From assembly GCF_000159015.1 (NCBI RefSeq), contig NZ_DS999543.1, positions 186,001 to 250,000 of the forward strand: DNA of 64,000 nucleotides, written 5' to 3'. This DNA is from Gleimia coleocanis DSM 15436 (GTDB taxonomy: Bacteria; Actinomycetota; Actinomycetes; Actinomycetales; Actinomycetaceae). Position 1 is the stretch's first letter. Each line of letters starts with the position of its first letter. The notes beneath the pieces were generated by a model that did no database searches, was not told the DNA's origin, and worked only from the letters and a program-made list of their open reading frames with translations. Both the position numbers and the translations under genes were made by a program. This document shows positions 1 to 7,858 of the stretch, piece after piece.

Positions 1-357
1 GCGGGAATTGAACCCGCGTCCAACGACCAACCCCGAGGGCTTCTCCGTGCGCAGTCTGCGGAGTATTTCTCAGCCCCTGACTATGCGCAGACCCAATGTC
101 AGTAGGCTCAGTTAGCTAAAGTGTCGAATGCCGGCCACTAACAAACCGGAAATCCAGTGGCTCTTAAGGTTGCGCCAGGGTCCAAGCTAAGAGCATCACT
201 TGGTCTGACGGACCGTCTTGCGCAATCAGGCTGCAAGAACGAGGTCGGTGCGATTCTGTTCGGCACCTAATTTTTGAATACTTGGTTTACGAGATCAGTA
301 AACATCCTCGGCACGCTTCTCCACGATCGTAAATCGCTGTCGAAACCGATCATCCCC
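1..357 (-). ncRNA. ssrA: tmRNA (partial at 3' end)
   Basis: Transfer-messenger RNA that rescues stalled ribosomes with SmpB. Read on the minus strand, the 5' end GGGGATGATCGGTTTCGACA begins at 357, the classic tmRNA start. The resume codon GCC lies at 264-262, preceded by TAGGT, and the tag frame reads AEQNRTDLVLAA followed by TGA at 228-226. The window begins inside the T-arm (GGTTC), so roughly the last dozen bases including CCA lie outside. The LAA ending is the usual ClpXP-type degron. The identity is certain from the two ends and the tag; the 3' end is not visible. Confidence 0.95.
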
Positions 358-398
358 TATTTAGTTTTCAGTACTGCCTCAAAACAGGCAGTTAAGCT

Positions 399-427
399 AG
401 TTTACCGGGAATTCTGCTGAAAATCAA
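399..427 (-). promoter_or_regulatory. Promoter of ssrA
   Basis: On the minus strand a -35 TTGATT (427-422) and a -10 TAAACT (404-399) are separated by exactly 17 bases. Transcription would start near 392, giving a leader of about 35 bases that RNase P would remove to make the mature 5' end at 357. The leader contains a 6-bp hairpin, CTGCCT/AGGCAG (374-391). Confidence 0.65.
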
Positions 428-444
428 CAGATGCCTTACTTAAC

Positions 445-483
445 TATGACCTAACTTACTAATTGAGTGGAATCTAGGTCATA
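445..483. promoter_or_regulatory. 9-bp inverted repeat between ssrA and the cyclase gene
   Basis: TATGACCTA (445-453) and its exact complement TAGGTCATA (475-483) are separated by 21 bases. The right arm ends 8 bases before the presumed -10 (TAAATT, 491-496) of the cyclase gene, and the left arm lies just upstream of the ssrA -35. A regulator bound here could act on both divergent promoters. No regulator family is recognised from the half-site. Confidence 0.4.
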
Positions 484-502
484 AAAAGCCTAAATTAGAT
501 TT

Positions 503-1519
503 GTGATTGAATCGGAAAGTAATGTGAACTCTACGGTAGCGGCTTACCGTAAAACCCTGTTGGGCGGGGAACCTTCGTTAACTATTGCTGATTTGGCGTA
601 TCGCACGGGAACTCCTATTGAGCGAGTTAATTCTTATTGGGTGGCGATGGGTTTTACTCCGGTGGCTGAGGATGTGCCGACTTTTACGGAGATGGATTTA
701 GAGGCTTATCAGACTTGGTCTTCGTTGATTGATTCCGGGAAGATCGATTTAAATACGGGGCTTTCTTTTGTGCGGGCGCAGTCGCATATTGCGGACCGGT
801 TGGTGTTGTGGCAGACGGAGGCGCTGGTTGATGATGTGTCTCGTCGGTTTAATTTGGATGACACTACGGCGCGGATTACTACTTTGGATCGTTTCCGTGA
901 TTTTTTGCCTTTCCTTGAGTCAGAGATGATTTATACGTGGAAGCGCCAGTTGGAGGCGTTGATTTCGCGGATTGATATGGAAGTTTCACATCGGGGTCAG
1001 GTGGGGGCGACTGGTAAGTTCCCGTTGATGCGTACTTTTGGTTTTGTGGATATGGTTTCTTATACTTCCAGTTCTACGCATTTAACTGAGATTGATTTGA
1101 TTGATTTGATTAACCGGTTTGAGAATATTTGCCGGGAGGCGATTCCTTCTGCGGGTGGCCGTGTGGTGAAGATGATTGGTGACGCGGTGTTTTATATTGC
1201 GGATGATTTACCAACGGGCTTGCGGGTGGTTACGGAGTTGATTGAGAAGTTGACTTCGGATAAGAATTTGTTGCCGGTGCGGGCGTCTGTGGTGCAGGGG
1301 GCGGTTTTTTCGCGTTCTGGCGACGTTTTTGGTCCGACGGTGAATTTGGCTTCGCGGCTTACGGATGTGGCTCCGGTGGGGCAGATTTTGACGGATTCGG
1401 AGACGGCGAGCCGGATTATTTCTGGCGAGGGTGGTGTGTCTTATGTTGCTGAGCCGGTGAAGGAAGCTGATTTACGTGGGGTTGGTAAGGTAATGCCGTT
1501 CCGCGTGTATAAGCGTTAG
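503..1519 (+). CDS. Class III adenylate/guanylate cyclase
   Basis: Cytosolic nucleotide cyclase, 338 aa. An N-terminal helical regulatory part (about 1-170), partly resembling a MerR-like helix-turn-helix, precedes the catalytic domain (about 175-338). Canonical residues are visible: metal-binding D183 (FVDMV) and D227 (IGDAV), purine-selecting K223 and D274, and transition-state N281 and R285 (NLASR). The Lys/Asp purine pair favours ATP, hence cAMP. The layout resembles mycobacterial Rv2212. The GTG start has no ribosome site but TAAATT lies six bases before it, suggesting a leaderless message. Codon use is rich in T/G-ending codons, unlike the strongly biased sugar-nucleotide genes downstream. 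The activating signal is unknown. Confidence 0.88.
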   Translation: MIESESNVNSTVAAYRKTLLGGEPSLTIADLAYRTGTPIERVNSYWVAMGFTPVAEDVPTFTEMDLEAYQTWSSLIDSGKIDLNTGLSFVRAQSHIADRLVLWQTEALVDDVSRRFNLDDTTARITTLDRFRDFLPFLESEMIYTWKRQLEALISRIDMEVSHRGQVGATGKFPLMRTFGFVDMVSYTSSSTHLTEIDLIDLINRFENICREAIPSAGGRVVKMIGDAVFYIADDLPTGLRVVTELIEKLTSDKNLLPVRASVVQGAVFSRSGDVFGPTVNLASRLTDVAPVGQILTDSETASRIISGEGGVSYVAEPVKEADLRGVGKVMPFRVYKR

Positions 1520-1588
1520 TTATGTAAAACGTCTAACTTTATTGTGTAAATAGTAAGTAAAGTTTTTGTTTTGGCGTATCCTAGATAC

Positions 1589-2269
1589 GTGACTACCGTA
1601 ATTTTAGTTGAAGATGATTCAGCGATTGCCGAGCCTCTTGCCCGCGCACTCTCTCGCGAAGGTTATGACGTTCGTTCGCATGACACTGGGGCAGCTGCCT
1701 TAACTGAAGTTGAAGCAGCTGACCTGTTCATTCTTGATTTAGGTTTGCCAGATATGGATGGGCTTGACGTTGCCCGTCACGTTCGTAAACTCGGTAAGAC
1801 TACTCCAATCTTGATCCTTACTGCGAGAGCAGATGAGATTGACATGGTAGTTGGTCTGGACGCGGGGGCGGATGACTACGTCACTAAACCATTCCGTTTG
1901 GCTGAATTGTTAGCACGCGTCCGGGCGTTGCTTCGTCGTATCGGTAGTGAAGAACCAGAAGAAGATCTGGTAGCACAGGATGTGCGTGTTTCTGTTACTG
2001 CACACCGTGCTTTCGTGAATGAACGCGAGTTGCAGCTTACTGCTAAAGAGTTTGATTTGCTGCGTGTCTTGGTGCGTGAGGCTGGAAACGTAGTTGAACG
2101 TGACTTACTGATGCGTGAGGTTTGGGGTTCTGACCCAACTGGTTCCACTAAGACTTTGGATATGCATGTTTCTTGGCTTCGTCGTAAGCTCGGTGACGAT
2201 GCAGCTCATCCTCACTACATCACCACTGTGCGCGGTATGGGCTTCCGCTTTGAAAAAGAACGGGCTTAA
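1589..2269 (+). CDS. OmpR/PhoB-family response regulator
   Basis: DNA-binding response regulator, 226 aa, partner of the kinase that follows three bases later. The receiver domain (1-115) has acidic residues D9/D10, phospho-acceptor D50 (FILDLGLPD), T78 and K100. A winged-helix output domain (about 130-226) ends in the usual TTVRGMGFRF hairpin. I chose GTG at 1589 (MTTVILVEDD) because the receiver fold starts there and TATCCT sits six bases before it, a leaderless arrangement. A TTG at 1571 would add six residues. The regulated genes are not evident; the cyclase upstream reads the same way but the gap carries its own promoter-like element. Confidence 0.92.
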   Translation: MTTVILVEDDSAIAEPLARALSREGYDVRSHDTGAAALTEVEAADLFILDLGLPDMDGLDVARHVRKLGKTTPILILTARADEIDMVVGLDAGADDYVTKPFRLAELLARVRALLRRIGSEEPEEDLVAQDVRVSVTAHRAFVNERELQLTAKEFDLLRVLVREAGNVVERDLLMREVWGSDPTGSTKTLDMHVSWLRRKLGDDAAHPHYITTVRGMGFRFEKERA

Positions 2270-2272
2270 TAG

Positions 2273-3598
2273 TTGCGCCAGCGCGTAATCAAAATGATTA
2301 TCACCGCGGTTACAATCTCGGTGCTAATCCTCGGCATCCCCTCGATTATTCTCGGGGGGATACTTGTATGGAAATCAGAACAGCTTGCTTTAGAAAATTA
2401 TGCGGCAACGATTTCCACTACGGTAGAACGCCGTATTGACACTGGTGAGCCCATCAATACGGAAACTCTTTTAGGATGGTTGCAACCGGAGCATTTGAAC
2501 TTTGAAGTACAGCGTTTAACTGTGCGTGCGCCAGGCACCCAGGTGCTGACGGTTGGGGCTCCGGTTAGCGACCCGCAACTGAGTTCTATTTCTATCGGTC
2601 CTTCCGGCACAGTTGTGATTGCTGAGGCCTCTGCTTGGAAAGCAATCATGCGCGTGGGGGCTTTAATCGGCGCGATGTTTATTGGTATTCTACTGTCCCT
2701 GCTGGTTGGTGTGTGGCTAGCTATGAAGGGTTCTCGACGGATCTCAGCTCCGCTTATCTATTTGGCAGCGCAAGCTGAACAGCTTGGCTCAGTGCAGGTG
2801 CGGGCAACTGTGCGCCCTTGTGGTATTGAAGAAATTGACCTTGTGCAAGAAGAGCTGGTACGCACCGGTGAACGCATGGCTGGACGTCTGGCTGCTGAAC
2901 GCCAATTTGCTGCCAACGCTTCCCACCAGTTGCGCACTCCACTAACTGCACTTTCTATGCGTTTGGAAGAAATCGAACTTTTCTCAAAAGAACCTGAAGT
3001 GCAAGATGAAGCCCGTATTTGCTTAGAGCAGGTTGAAAGGCTTACACAGGTTATTCAAGATTTACTGAATACTTCTAAAGGCCAGGCTGCGAACGCTGAA
3101 GCCCTGCATATTTTGGAAATCTTTAACCAGCAGCGTGAGGAATGGGAAGAGAGCTTCCGGAAACAAAAACGCGAACTCAAATTCATTGACGAAGCAGCTC
3201 AACCGGTATTGGCAGACCGTTCGATTTTGGCGCAGGTTTTAGCGACCTTGATTGAAAACTCACTTCGCTACGGGGCGGGAACTACCACTGTCGCTTGTCG
3301 TCGAGGCACTTCCAGCCGAGGCGTCGTGCTTGTAGTGATTGACGAGGGTATTGGGGTACCTGCTGAGATTGAGAATCGAATTTTCGAAAAAGGGGTTTCT
3401 GGACATGGATCCTCTGGGATTGGTCTGCCACTAGCAAAAGACCTGGTGCAGGCAATCGGAGGGCGTATTGAACTTACCCAGGCTCGCCCAGCTGAGTTCA
3501 CTGTTTCTTTAGCTGCGCTACCAACCAGTTTGGATCCAGACTTAGTGATTCCCAAGGGCGCAGTGGTCTCAGTAAGCCGTCGTCGCCGTCGCTTCTAA
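2273..3598 (+). CDS. Sensor histidine kinase
   Basis: Membrane sensor kinase, 441 aa, paired with the preceding regulator; its start lies three bases after that stop codon. TM1 is about residues 8-32, an extracytoplasmic sensor segment about 33-122, and TM2 about 124-152, followed by a HAMP-like linker. The H box is SHQLRTPL with H218, the N box IENSLRYG has N329, and the G boxes are DEGIGVP (357-363) and GHGSSGIGLP (377-386). The start is TTG at 2273; ATG at 2294 is an in-frame alternative that would shorten the N-terminus by seven residues. The protein ends in a basic run. The signal is unknown. Confidence 0.88.
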   Translation: MRQRVIKMIITAVTISVLILGIPSIILGGILVWKSEQLALENYAATISTTVERRIDTGEPINTETLLGWLQPEHLNFEVQRLTVRAPGTQVLTVGAPVSDPQLSSISIGPSGTVVIAEASAWKAIMRVGALIGAMFIGILLSLLVGVWLAMKGSRRISAPLIYLAAQAEQLGSVQVRATVRPCGIEEIDLVQEELVRTGERMAGRLAAERQFAANASHQLRTPLTALSMRLEEIELFSKEPEVQDEARICLEQVERLTQVIQDLLNTSKGQAANAEALHILEIFNQQREEWEESFRKQKRELKFIDEAAQPVLADRSILAQVLATLIENSLRYGAGTTTVACRRGTSSRGVVLVVIDEGIGVPAEIENRIFEKGVSGHGSSGIGLPLAKDLVQAIGGRIELTQARPAEFTVSLAALPTSLDPDLVIPKGAVVSVSRRRRRF

Positions 3599-3618
3599 CC
3601 ATTCCACAACCTGGCTAC

Positions 3619-3650
3619 CGTACCAAAATGGGTACGCTACTGGTTAAAGT
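3619..3650 (+). promoter_or_regulatory. Leaderless promoter of purK with inverted repeat
   Basis: TAAAGT (3645-3650) lies exactly six bases before the purK ATG, as expected for a -10 driving a leaderless transcript. No good -35 is seen; in its place is a 6-bp inverted repeat, CGTACC (3619-3624) and GGTACG (3631-3636), which could be an operator or an activator site. Confidence 0.45.
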
Positions 3651-3656
3651 GGAACT

Positions 3657-4778
3657 ATGAGCCGTGTAGTAGCAGTAATTGGTGGGGGACAGCTAGCCCG
3701 CATGATGGCTCCACCTGCCACCAACTTAAACATCACTTTGAAAGCCCTGGTAGAAGGGCCTTTAACCTCTGCTTCTAAAGCTATTCCCGCGTCTTTCGTA
3801 GCACGCCCCGGTGACTTAGATGCTGTGAAATACCTGGTTGAAGGTGCCGACGTACTTACCTTTGAACATGAGCATATCCCCGCAGAGGTACTGGCTGAGA
3901 TGGAACAGACTCTGCCAGTGTACCCAAAGCCACAGGCCCTGCTTTACGCCCAGGACAAGCTGGAAATGCGTGCCAAGTTAGAAGAAATCGGGGTGCCGGT
4001 ACCACGTTGGACAAAAGCTACTATGGAAGCTGAAGTTGAGGCTTTCGGTAACGCAGTCGGCTGGCCAATTATTGTGAAAACTCCGCGTGGTGGCTATGAC
4101 GGTAAAGGCGTGAAAGTAACTCACACAGCTGCGGAAGTAAGCGACTGGCTGGCGGATTCTGCACTGATTTTAGAAGAGAAGGTTCCTTTCGTACGGGAAC
4201 TTTCTCAGCTGGTAGCACGTTCTGCAACGGGAGAGTTCAAAGCCTGGCCACTGGTAGCTAGTATCCAAAAGGACGGGGTTTGCTGGCAGGTGATTGCTCC
4301 TGCTCCGCAACTTGCATCTGGCGTAGATACAGAGTCTCAGGCAGCTTGGATTGCGCAGACTATTGCTGAGAAACTTGACGTTACTGGGGTTTTAGCGGTA
4401 GAGCTTTTTGAAACGGCTGATGGAAAGCTCTATGTGAACGAGCTTGCAATGCGCCCTCATAATAGTGGTCACTGGACCCAAGATGGCTGTGAAACCAGCC
4501 AGTTTGAGCAGCATTTGCGTGCCGTTTTAGGTTTGCCATTGGGAGAGACGAAACTTCGGCCGGGAGTTTGGGTAATGCAGAACCTACTGGGTACTAACTA
4601 TCGAGAGGCTGATGAAGCCTTGCCACAAGTACTGCAGGAAATCCCCGAAGCTAAAGTACATATTTACGGCAAAGATGTACGCCCTGGTCGTAAACTCGGC
4701 CATATTAACGTCGGTGCGGCGACGGTTGCAGAAGCACAGCGTAAGGCCGCGCGGGCGGCAGAGATTCTTTTCGGCTGA
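3657..4778 (+). CDS. purK: 5-(carboxyamino)imidazole ribonucleotide synthase
   Basis: ATP-grasp enzyme of de novo purine synthesis, 373 aa, the usual length. It carboxylates AIR to N5-CAIR with ATP and bicarbonate in the cytosol. The N-terminus VIGGGQLARMM is the family signature. The ATP-grasp core includes IIVKTPRGGYDGKGV (about 138-152), and the acid/Asn metal site appears in the ELAMRPHNSGHWT segment (about 262-274). It is followed 18 bases later by purE, the enzyme that uses its product. The ATG start fits the leaderless promoter just upstream. Nothing is truncated. Confidence 0.96.
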   Translation: MSRVVAVIGGGQLARMMAPPATNLNITLKALVEGPLTSASKAIPASFVARPGDLDAVKYLVEGADVLTFEHEHIPAEVLAEMEQTLPVYPKPQALLYAQDKLEMRAKLEEIGVPVPRWTKATMEAEVEAFGNAVGWPIIVKTPRGGYDGKGVKVTHTAAEVSDWLADSALILEEKVPFVRELSQLVARSATGEFKAWPLVASIQKDGVCWQVIAPAPQLASGVDTESQAAWIAQTIAEKLDVTGVLAVELFETADGKLYVNELAMRPHNSGHWTQDGCETSQFEQHLRAVLGLPLGETKLRPGVWVMQNLLGTNYREADEALPQVLQEIPEAKVHIYGKDVRPGRKLGHINVGAATVAEAQRKAARAAEILFG

Positions 4779-4796
4779 AAGTATGAGGAACTGGAA

Positions 4797-5300
4797 ATGG
4801 CTAAAGTCGGTATCGTTATGGGCTCTGACTCTGACTGGCGCGTAATGCATGAAGTTGGGGAAGCCTTGGACGAGTTCGGTATTGAGTACGTGGTGGGGGT
4901 TGTTTCTGCACACCGCATGCCTGAAGAGATGATTGCTTATGGCAAGACTGCGCATGAAAAGGGTATTGGTGTGATTGTCGCCGGTGCTGGTGGAGCAGCG
5001 CATCTGCCAGGTATGCTGGCAGCGGTTACTCCGCTACCAGTGATCGGTGTACCTGTCCCACTTAAATACTTAGATGGTATGGATTCTTTGCTTTCTATTG
5101 TGCAGATGCCAGCTGGTGTTCCGGTGGCTACGGTTTCTATTGGTGGAGCGCGCAATGCGGGCTTGTTGGCAGCGCGTATTTTGGGGGCTTCCGAGGGCGT
5201 TGAAGCAGAACGTATTCGAAAGCAAATGTTGGAATTTCAAGCTGACCTGAAGCGTATCGCCCAGGAAAAAGGCGAGCGTCTCAAGGAAAACTTGAATTAA
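4797..5300 (+). CDS. purE: N5-carboxyaminoimidazole ribonucleotide mutase
   Basis: Class I PurE, 167 aa. It converts N5-CAIR, the PurK product, to CAIR. The motif GSDSDW (9-14) forms the phosphate/substrate loop, SAHR (37-40) carries the catalytic His39, and the [11 protein letters not shown] loop follows. AGGAACTGG just before the ATG is the ribosome site. It forms a two-gene operon with purK. The coding sequence carries one exact copy of the dispersed TTCCGAGGGCG motif at 5189-5199, read as Ser-Glu-Gly. Confidence 0.96.
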   Translation: MAKVGIVMGSDSDWRVMHEVGEALDEFGIEYVVGVVSAHRMPEEMIAYGKTAHEKGIGVIVAGAGGAAHLPGMLAAVTPLPVIGVPVPLKYLDGMDSLLSIVQMPAGVPVATVSIGGARNAGLLAARILGASEGVEAERIRKQMLEFQADLKRIAQEKGERLKENLN

Positions 5301-5336
5301 CATCTGAAGTTTTTCAGATTTTGTTTCTGAAAGTAG

Positions 5337-5365
5337 TTGGAAGACTAAGCAGATAGCGGTAGGCT
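5337..5365 (+). promoter_or_regulatory. Leaderless promoter of galE
   Basis: A -35 TTGGAA (5337-5342), 17-base spacer and -10 TAGGCT (5360-5365) are followed by six bases (AAAACC) and the ATG at 5372. This places the transcription start on the start codon, so galE is probably translated from a leaderless message. Confidence 0.65.
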
Positions 5366-5371
5366 AAAACC

Positions 5372-6358
5372 ATGAGCATTATGGTTATTGGCGGCGCTGG
5401 TTACATTGGCGCCCACGTTGTACGTTTACTACAGGAACGCAACGACGAAGTCCTAGTTGTAGACGACCTTTCATACGGTACCAGCGACCGTATTGGGGAA
5501 TCCCCACTGCTGGTTTGTGACGTAGCACAGACTGACTCTGTTGAAATCCTCGCTAATGCGATGCGTGAGCATGGAGTTACTGCGGTAATTCACTTCGCTG
5601 CTCGTAAGCAGGTTGGCGAATCCGTGATGAAGCCAGCTTGGTACTACCAGCAGAATATCGGTGGCTTGGCTAACGTTATGCTGGCCATGGAAATTGCGGG
5701 CGTAAACCAGATGATTTTCTCTTCCTCTGCAGCTGTTTACGGTATGCCACCGGTTGAAGTAGTTTCTGAAGATATTGAGAAGCACCCAATTAACCCATAC
5801 GGTGAAACCAAGCTTATCGGTGAATGGATGATGGCTGACTGCGAACGCGCTTGGGGATTACGCTGGGTAGGTTTGCGTTACTTCAATGTTGCTGGTTCCG
5901 GATGGGATGACTTGGGTGACCCTGCAACTTTGAACTTGATTCCAATGATTTTTGACCGCTTGGCAAAAGGTGAGAATCCAAAGATTTTCGGTACGGATTA
6001 CCCAACTCCTGATGGTACTTGTATCCGTGACTACATTCACGTACACGACTTGGCAGTAGCCCATATTGCCGCTTTGGATAAGTTGGCTTCCGGTGAAGAA
6101 ATGAAGTATCACCAGTACAACGTTGGTACCGGTAAGGGAACTTCGGTGAAGGAAATCGTTGACGCAGTGCGTAAGTCATCTGGTGTTGATTTCGTAGCCG
6201 ATGAGGAAGACCGTCGTGCAGGAGACCCGCCACAGCTGATTGGTGATGCTACTCGTATCCAGGAAGATCTGGGTTGGGAAGCTAAGTTCGGGGTAGCCGA
6301 AATCGTTGATTCTGCTTGGAGTGCTTGGCAGGCTGGTCCTCGCCGTATTGAACTCTGA
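5372..6358 (+). CDS. galE: UDP-glucose 4-epimerase
   Basis: Extended short-chain dehydrogenase, 328 aa, that interconverts UDP-glucose and UDP-galactose with bound NAD. The NAD loop GGAGYIG is at 7-13, the catalytic Tyr/Lys pair is Y143/K147 (YGETK), and S118/S119 precede them. In this window its product would feed the UDP-galactopyranose mutase encoded at 34507, so galE probably supplies the precursor for galactofuranose. It is a single-gene unit between its own promoter and a strong bidirectional terminator. Confidence 0.94.
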   Translation: MSIMVIGGAGYIGAHVVRLLQERNDEVLVVDDLSYGTSDRIGESPLLVCDVAQTDSVEILANAMREHGVTAVIHFAARKQVGESVMKPAWYYQQNIGGLANVMLAMEIAGVNQMIFSSSAAVYGMPPVEVVSEDIEKHPINPYGETKLIGEWMMADCERAWGLRWVGLRYFNVAGSGWDDLGDPATLNLIPMIFDRLAKGENPKIFGTDYPTPDGTCIRDYIHVHDLAVAHIAALDKLASGEEMKYHQYNVGTGKGTSVKEIVDAVRKSSGVDFVADEEDRRAGDPPQLIGDATRIQEDLGWEAKFGVAEIVDSAWSAWQAGPRRIEL

Positions 6359-6366
6359 GTTTTAGG

Positions 6367-6416
6367 GTAATAAAGTGTGGTGTGCAGTCATTTGACTGCA
6401 CACCACACTTTATTAC
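6367..6416. terminator. Bidirectional terminator, 23-bp perfect hairpin
   Basis: Arms 6367-6389 and 6394-6416 are perfect complements around a 4-base loop. The outer part is A/T-rich, giving a U tract in either direction. It serves convergent galE and the LCP gene, and overlaps the LCP stop codon (6413-6415), so the last codon of that gene lies in the hairpin. Confidence 0.9.
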
Positions 6417-7858
6417 TGTCCTTGCCAGAAATCAGTTTTGGTGAGGGTTCCGGCAGCTAGTTTACGGAAGAACTCAGGAGCCGCTTCTGGGTCGAGTAGG
6501 ACTGCTGAACCCGCATAAGTTGAGTAGTCTAGGCTGGCAATCGGCGGTACTCCGGTTAAACCTGAGTTGGAAGCCTCACGGAAATACATTCCCAGGTAGG
6601 CCACGTCTAAGGCACTGGTGTCGTTATCGACGGTTAGTGCACTGGAACCAACTGAAACGACTTTGCGTAGTTGTGATGGGGAAGTGAAAGTCTCTTTAGA
6701 GATAACCTTATCCGCCACATTTGCAACTACCTGACGTTGTCGTTTAGCTCGCCCAATATCGCCTTCTGGGTCAGCGTAGCGCATACGTGCGAAAGCCAGC
6801 GCGGTTTTGCCGTCTACTGTGTGGCAACCGGCAGTCCATTCTAGTGTTGAGTAGGGGTCAGATACATCGTAGTCCAGGCAGAGCGGTACGCCACCTACAG
6901 AATCAACGACTTTAGTAACACCGTCCATGCCGACTTCTACGTAGTTGTCGATGGTGAGACCAGTTAGTTCTTCAACGGTGGAAACCAAGAGTTCTGGCCC
7001 GCCTAATGAGTAGGCTGCGTTGAGTTTTTCTTCCCCGTAGCCAGGAATATTCACGAAGGTGTCACGAGGGAGGGAAACCATGGCTACCTGCCCGTTATCG
7101 GCCTTATGAACCAGCATAATGGTGTCTGAGCGACGGCCCTCAGTTTCATCTTGGAAGAAAGAGTCTTCGCGCGAGTCTGAACCTGCTAGCAGGTAGGTAG
7201 TTCCGGGAGTATTTGCAGCTCCTGATAACGCGGCGGTGTGTTTTAAAGAATCATCAGCTAGGTTCCACAGTGAGTAGATCCAAGCACTTAGACCTAGGAA
7301 CATGGCAAGTACCACCACAGTTGAACCAAGGAAGACTTTCTTTAACTTGCCGGGTTTCTTTCGAGCTGGTGGGTGGGTGTTTCCAACTGTAACTGCTGGT
7401 TTAGCTGGTGGATTAACGCTTTCGCGCCCTCGGGGAATAAATGCTGGGGGCTGACGACGGGGAGCGCCTGCTGATTTGGTTTGCTGCGCGGGGCGCGCTC
7501 CTGTGCGACGCACAGCAGTTGAACTCTGCGCAACTGGTGTTGAGGAAGTGAGGCTACGGCGTTCTACTACGGGACGGTGTTCAGCCTCGGTGTTGCGTCG
7601 GGTACGGGAATGGGTTGGCTGGAATGAAGGTGGGGGAGTTGTCCGCTCAGTTGGATGCTGAGTGCGTTGGTTTTCAGCGGGCTGGTGGGAAACACGTTTG
7701 CGGGTTGGGTCGCGTTTGATTTCTGGGCGTGGACGCAGTTCCCGAGGACGCTGTGAAGAACTCTTTGCATCGGCGGAAGGTAAATTTTCAGAACGTCCAT
7801 TAACCGTAGGACGTCGCCGTGGATTCTGCGGTGGAATACTTGGGGGAAGGTTAGTCAC
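6413..7858 (-). CDS. LytR-CpsA-Psr (LCP) family glycopolymer ligase
   Basis: 481 aa. LCP enzymes transfer lipid-linked wall glycopolymers to peptidoglycan outside the membrane. A Pro/Arg/Ser-rich cytoplasmic tail (about 1-165) precedes one membrane segment (about 172-198). The LCP domain follows, with LLAGSDSRED, the arginine-rich GRRSDTIMLV, SLPRDTFVNIPG and the later FARMRYADPEGDIGRAKRQRQ, where acidic and arginine residues bind pyrophosphate. The start codon overlaps the stop of the upstream LCP gene by four bases. The long disordered tail may be a regulatory or cytoskeletal anchor. It is the last gene of a four-gene minus-strand operon. Confidence 0.9.
   Translation of the reverse strand: MTNLPPSIPPQNPRRRPTVNGRSENLPSADAKSSSQRPRELRPRPEIKRDPTRKRVSHQPAENQRTQHPTERTTPPPSFQPTHSRTRRNTEAEHRPVVERRSLTSSTPVAQSSTAVRRTGARPAQQTKSAGAPRRQPPAFIPRGRESVNPPAKPAVTVGNTHPPARKKPGKLKKVFLGSTVVVLAMFLGLSAWIYSLWNLADDSLKHTAALSGAANTPGTTYLLAGSDSREDSFFQDETEGRRSDTIMLVHKADNGQVAMVSLPRDTFVNIPGYGEEKLNAAYSLGGPELLVSTVEELTGLTIDNYVEVGMDGVTKVVDSVGGVPLCLDYDVSDPYSTLEWTAGCHTVDGKTALAFARMRYADPEGDIGRAKRQRQVVANVADKVISKETFTSPSQLRKVVSVGSSALTVDNDTSALDVAYLGMYFREASNSGLTGVPPIASLDYSTYAGSAVLLDPEAAPEFFRKLAAGTLTKTDFWQGQ

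Noticed and set aside
1-17. A tRNA T-arm at the left edge
   Set aside because: The sequence is the 3' domain of tmRNA, shown by the matching 5' end at 357 and the tag frame.
4584-5003. Open frame antisense to purK and purE
   Set aside because: Low-complexity translation without recognisable domains, opposite two certain genes.
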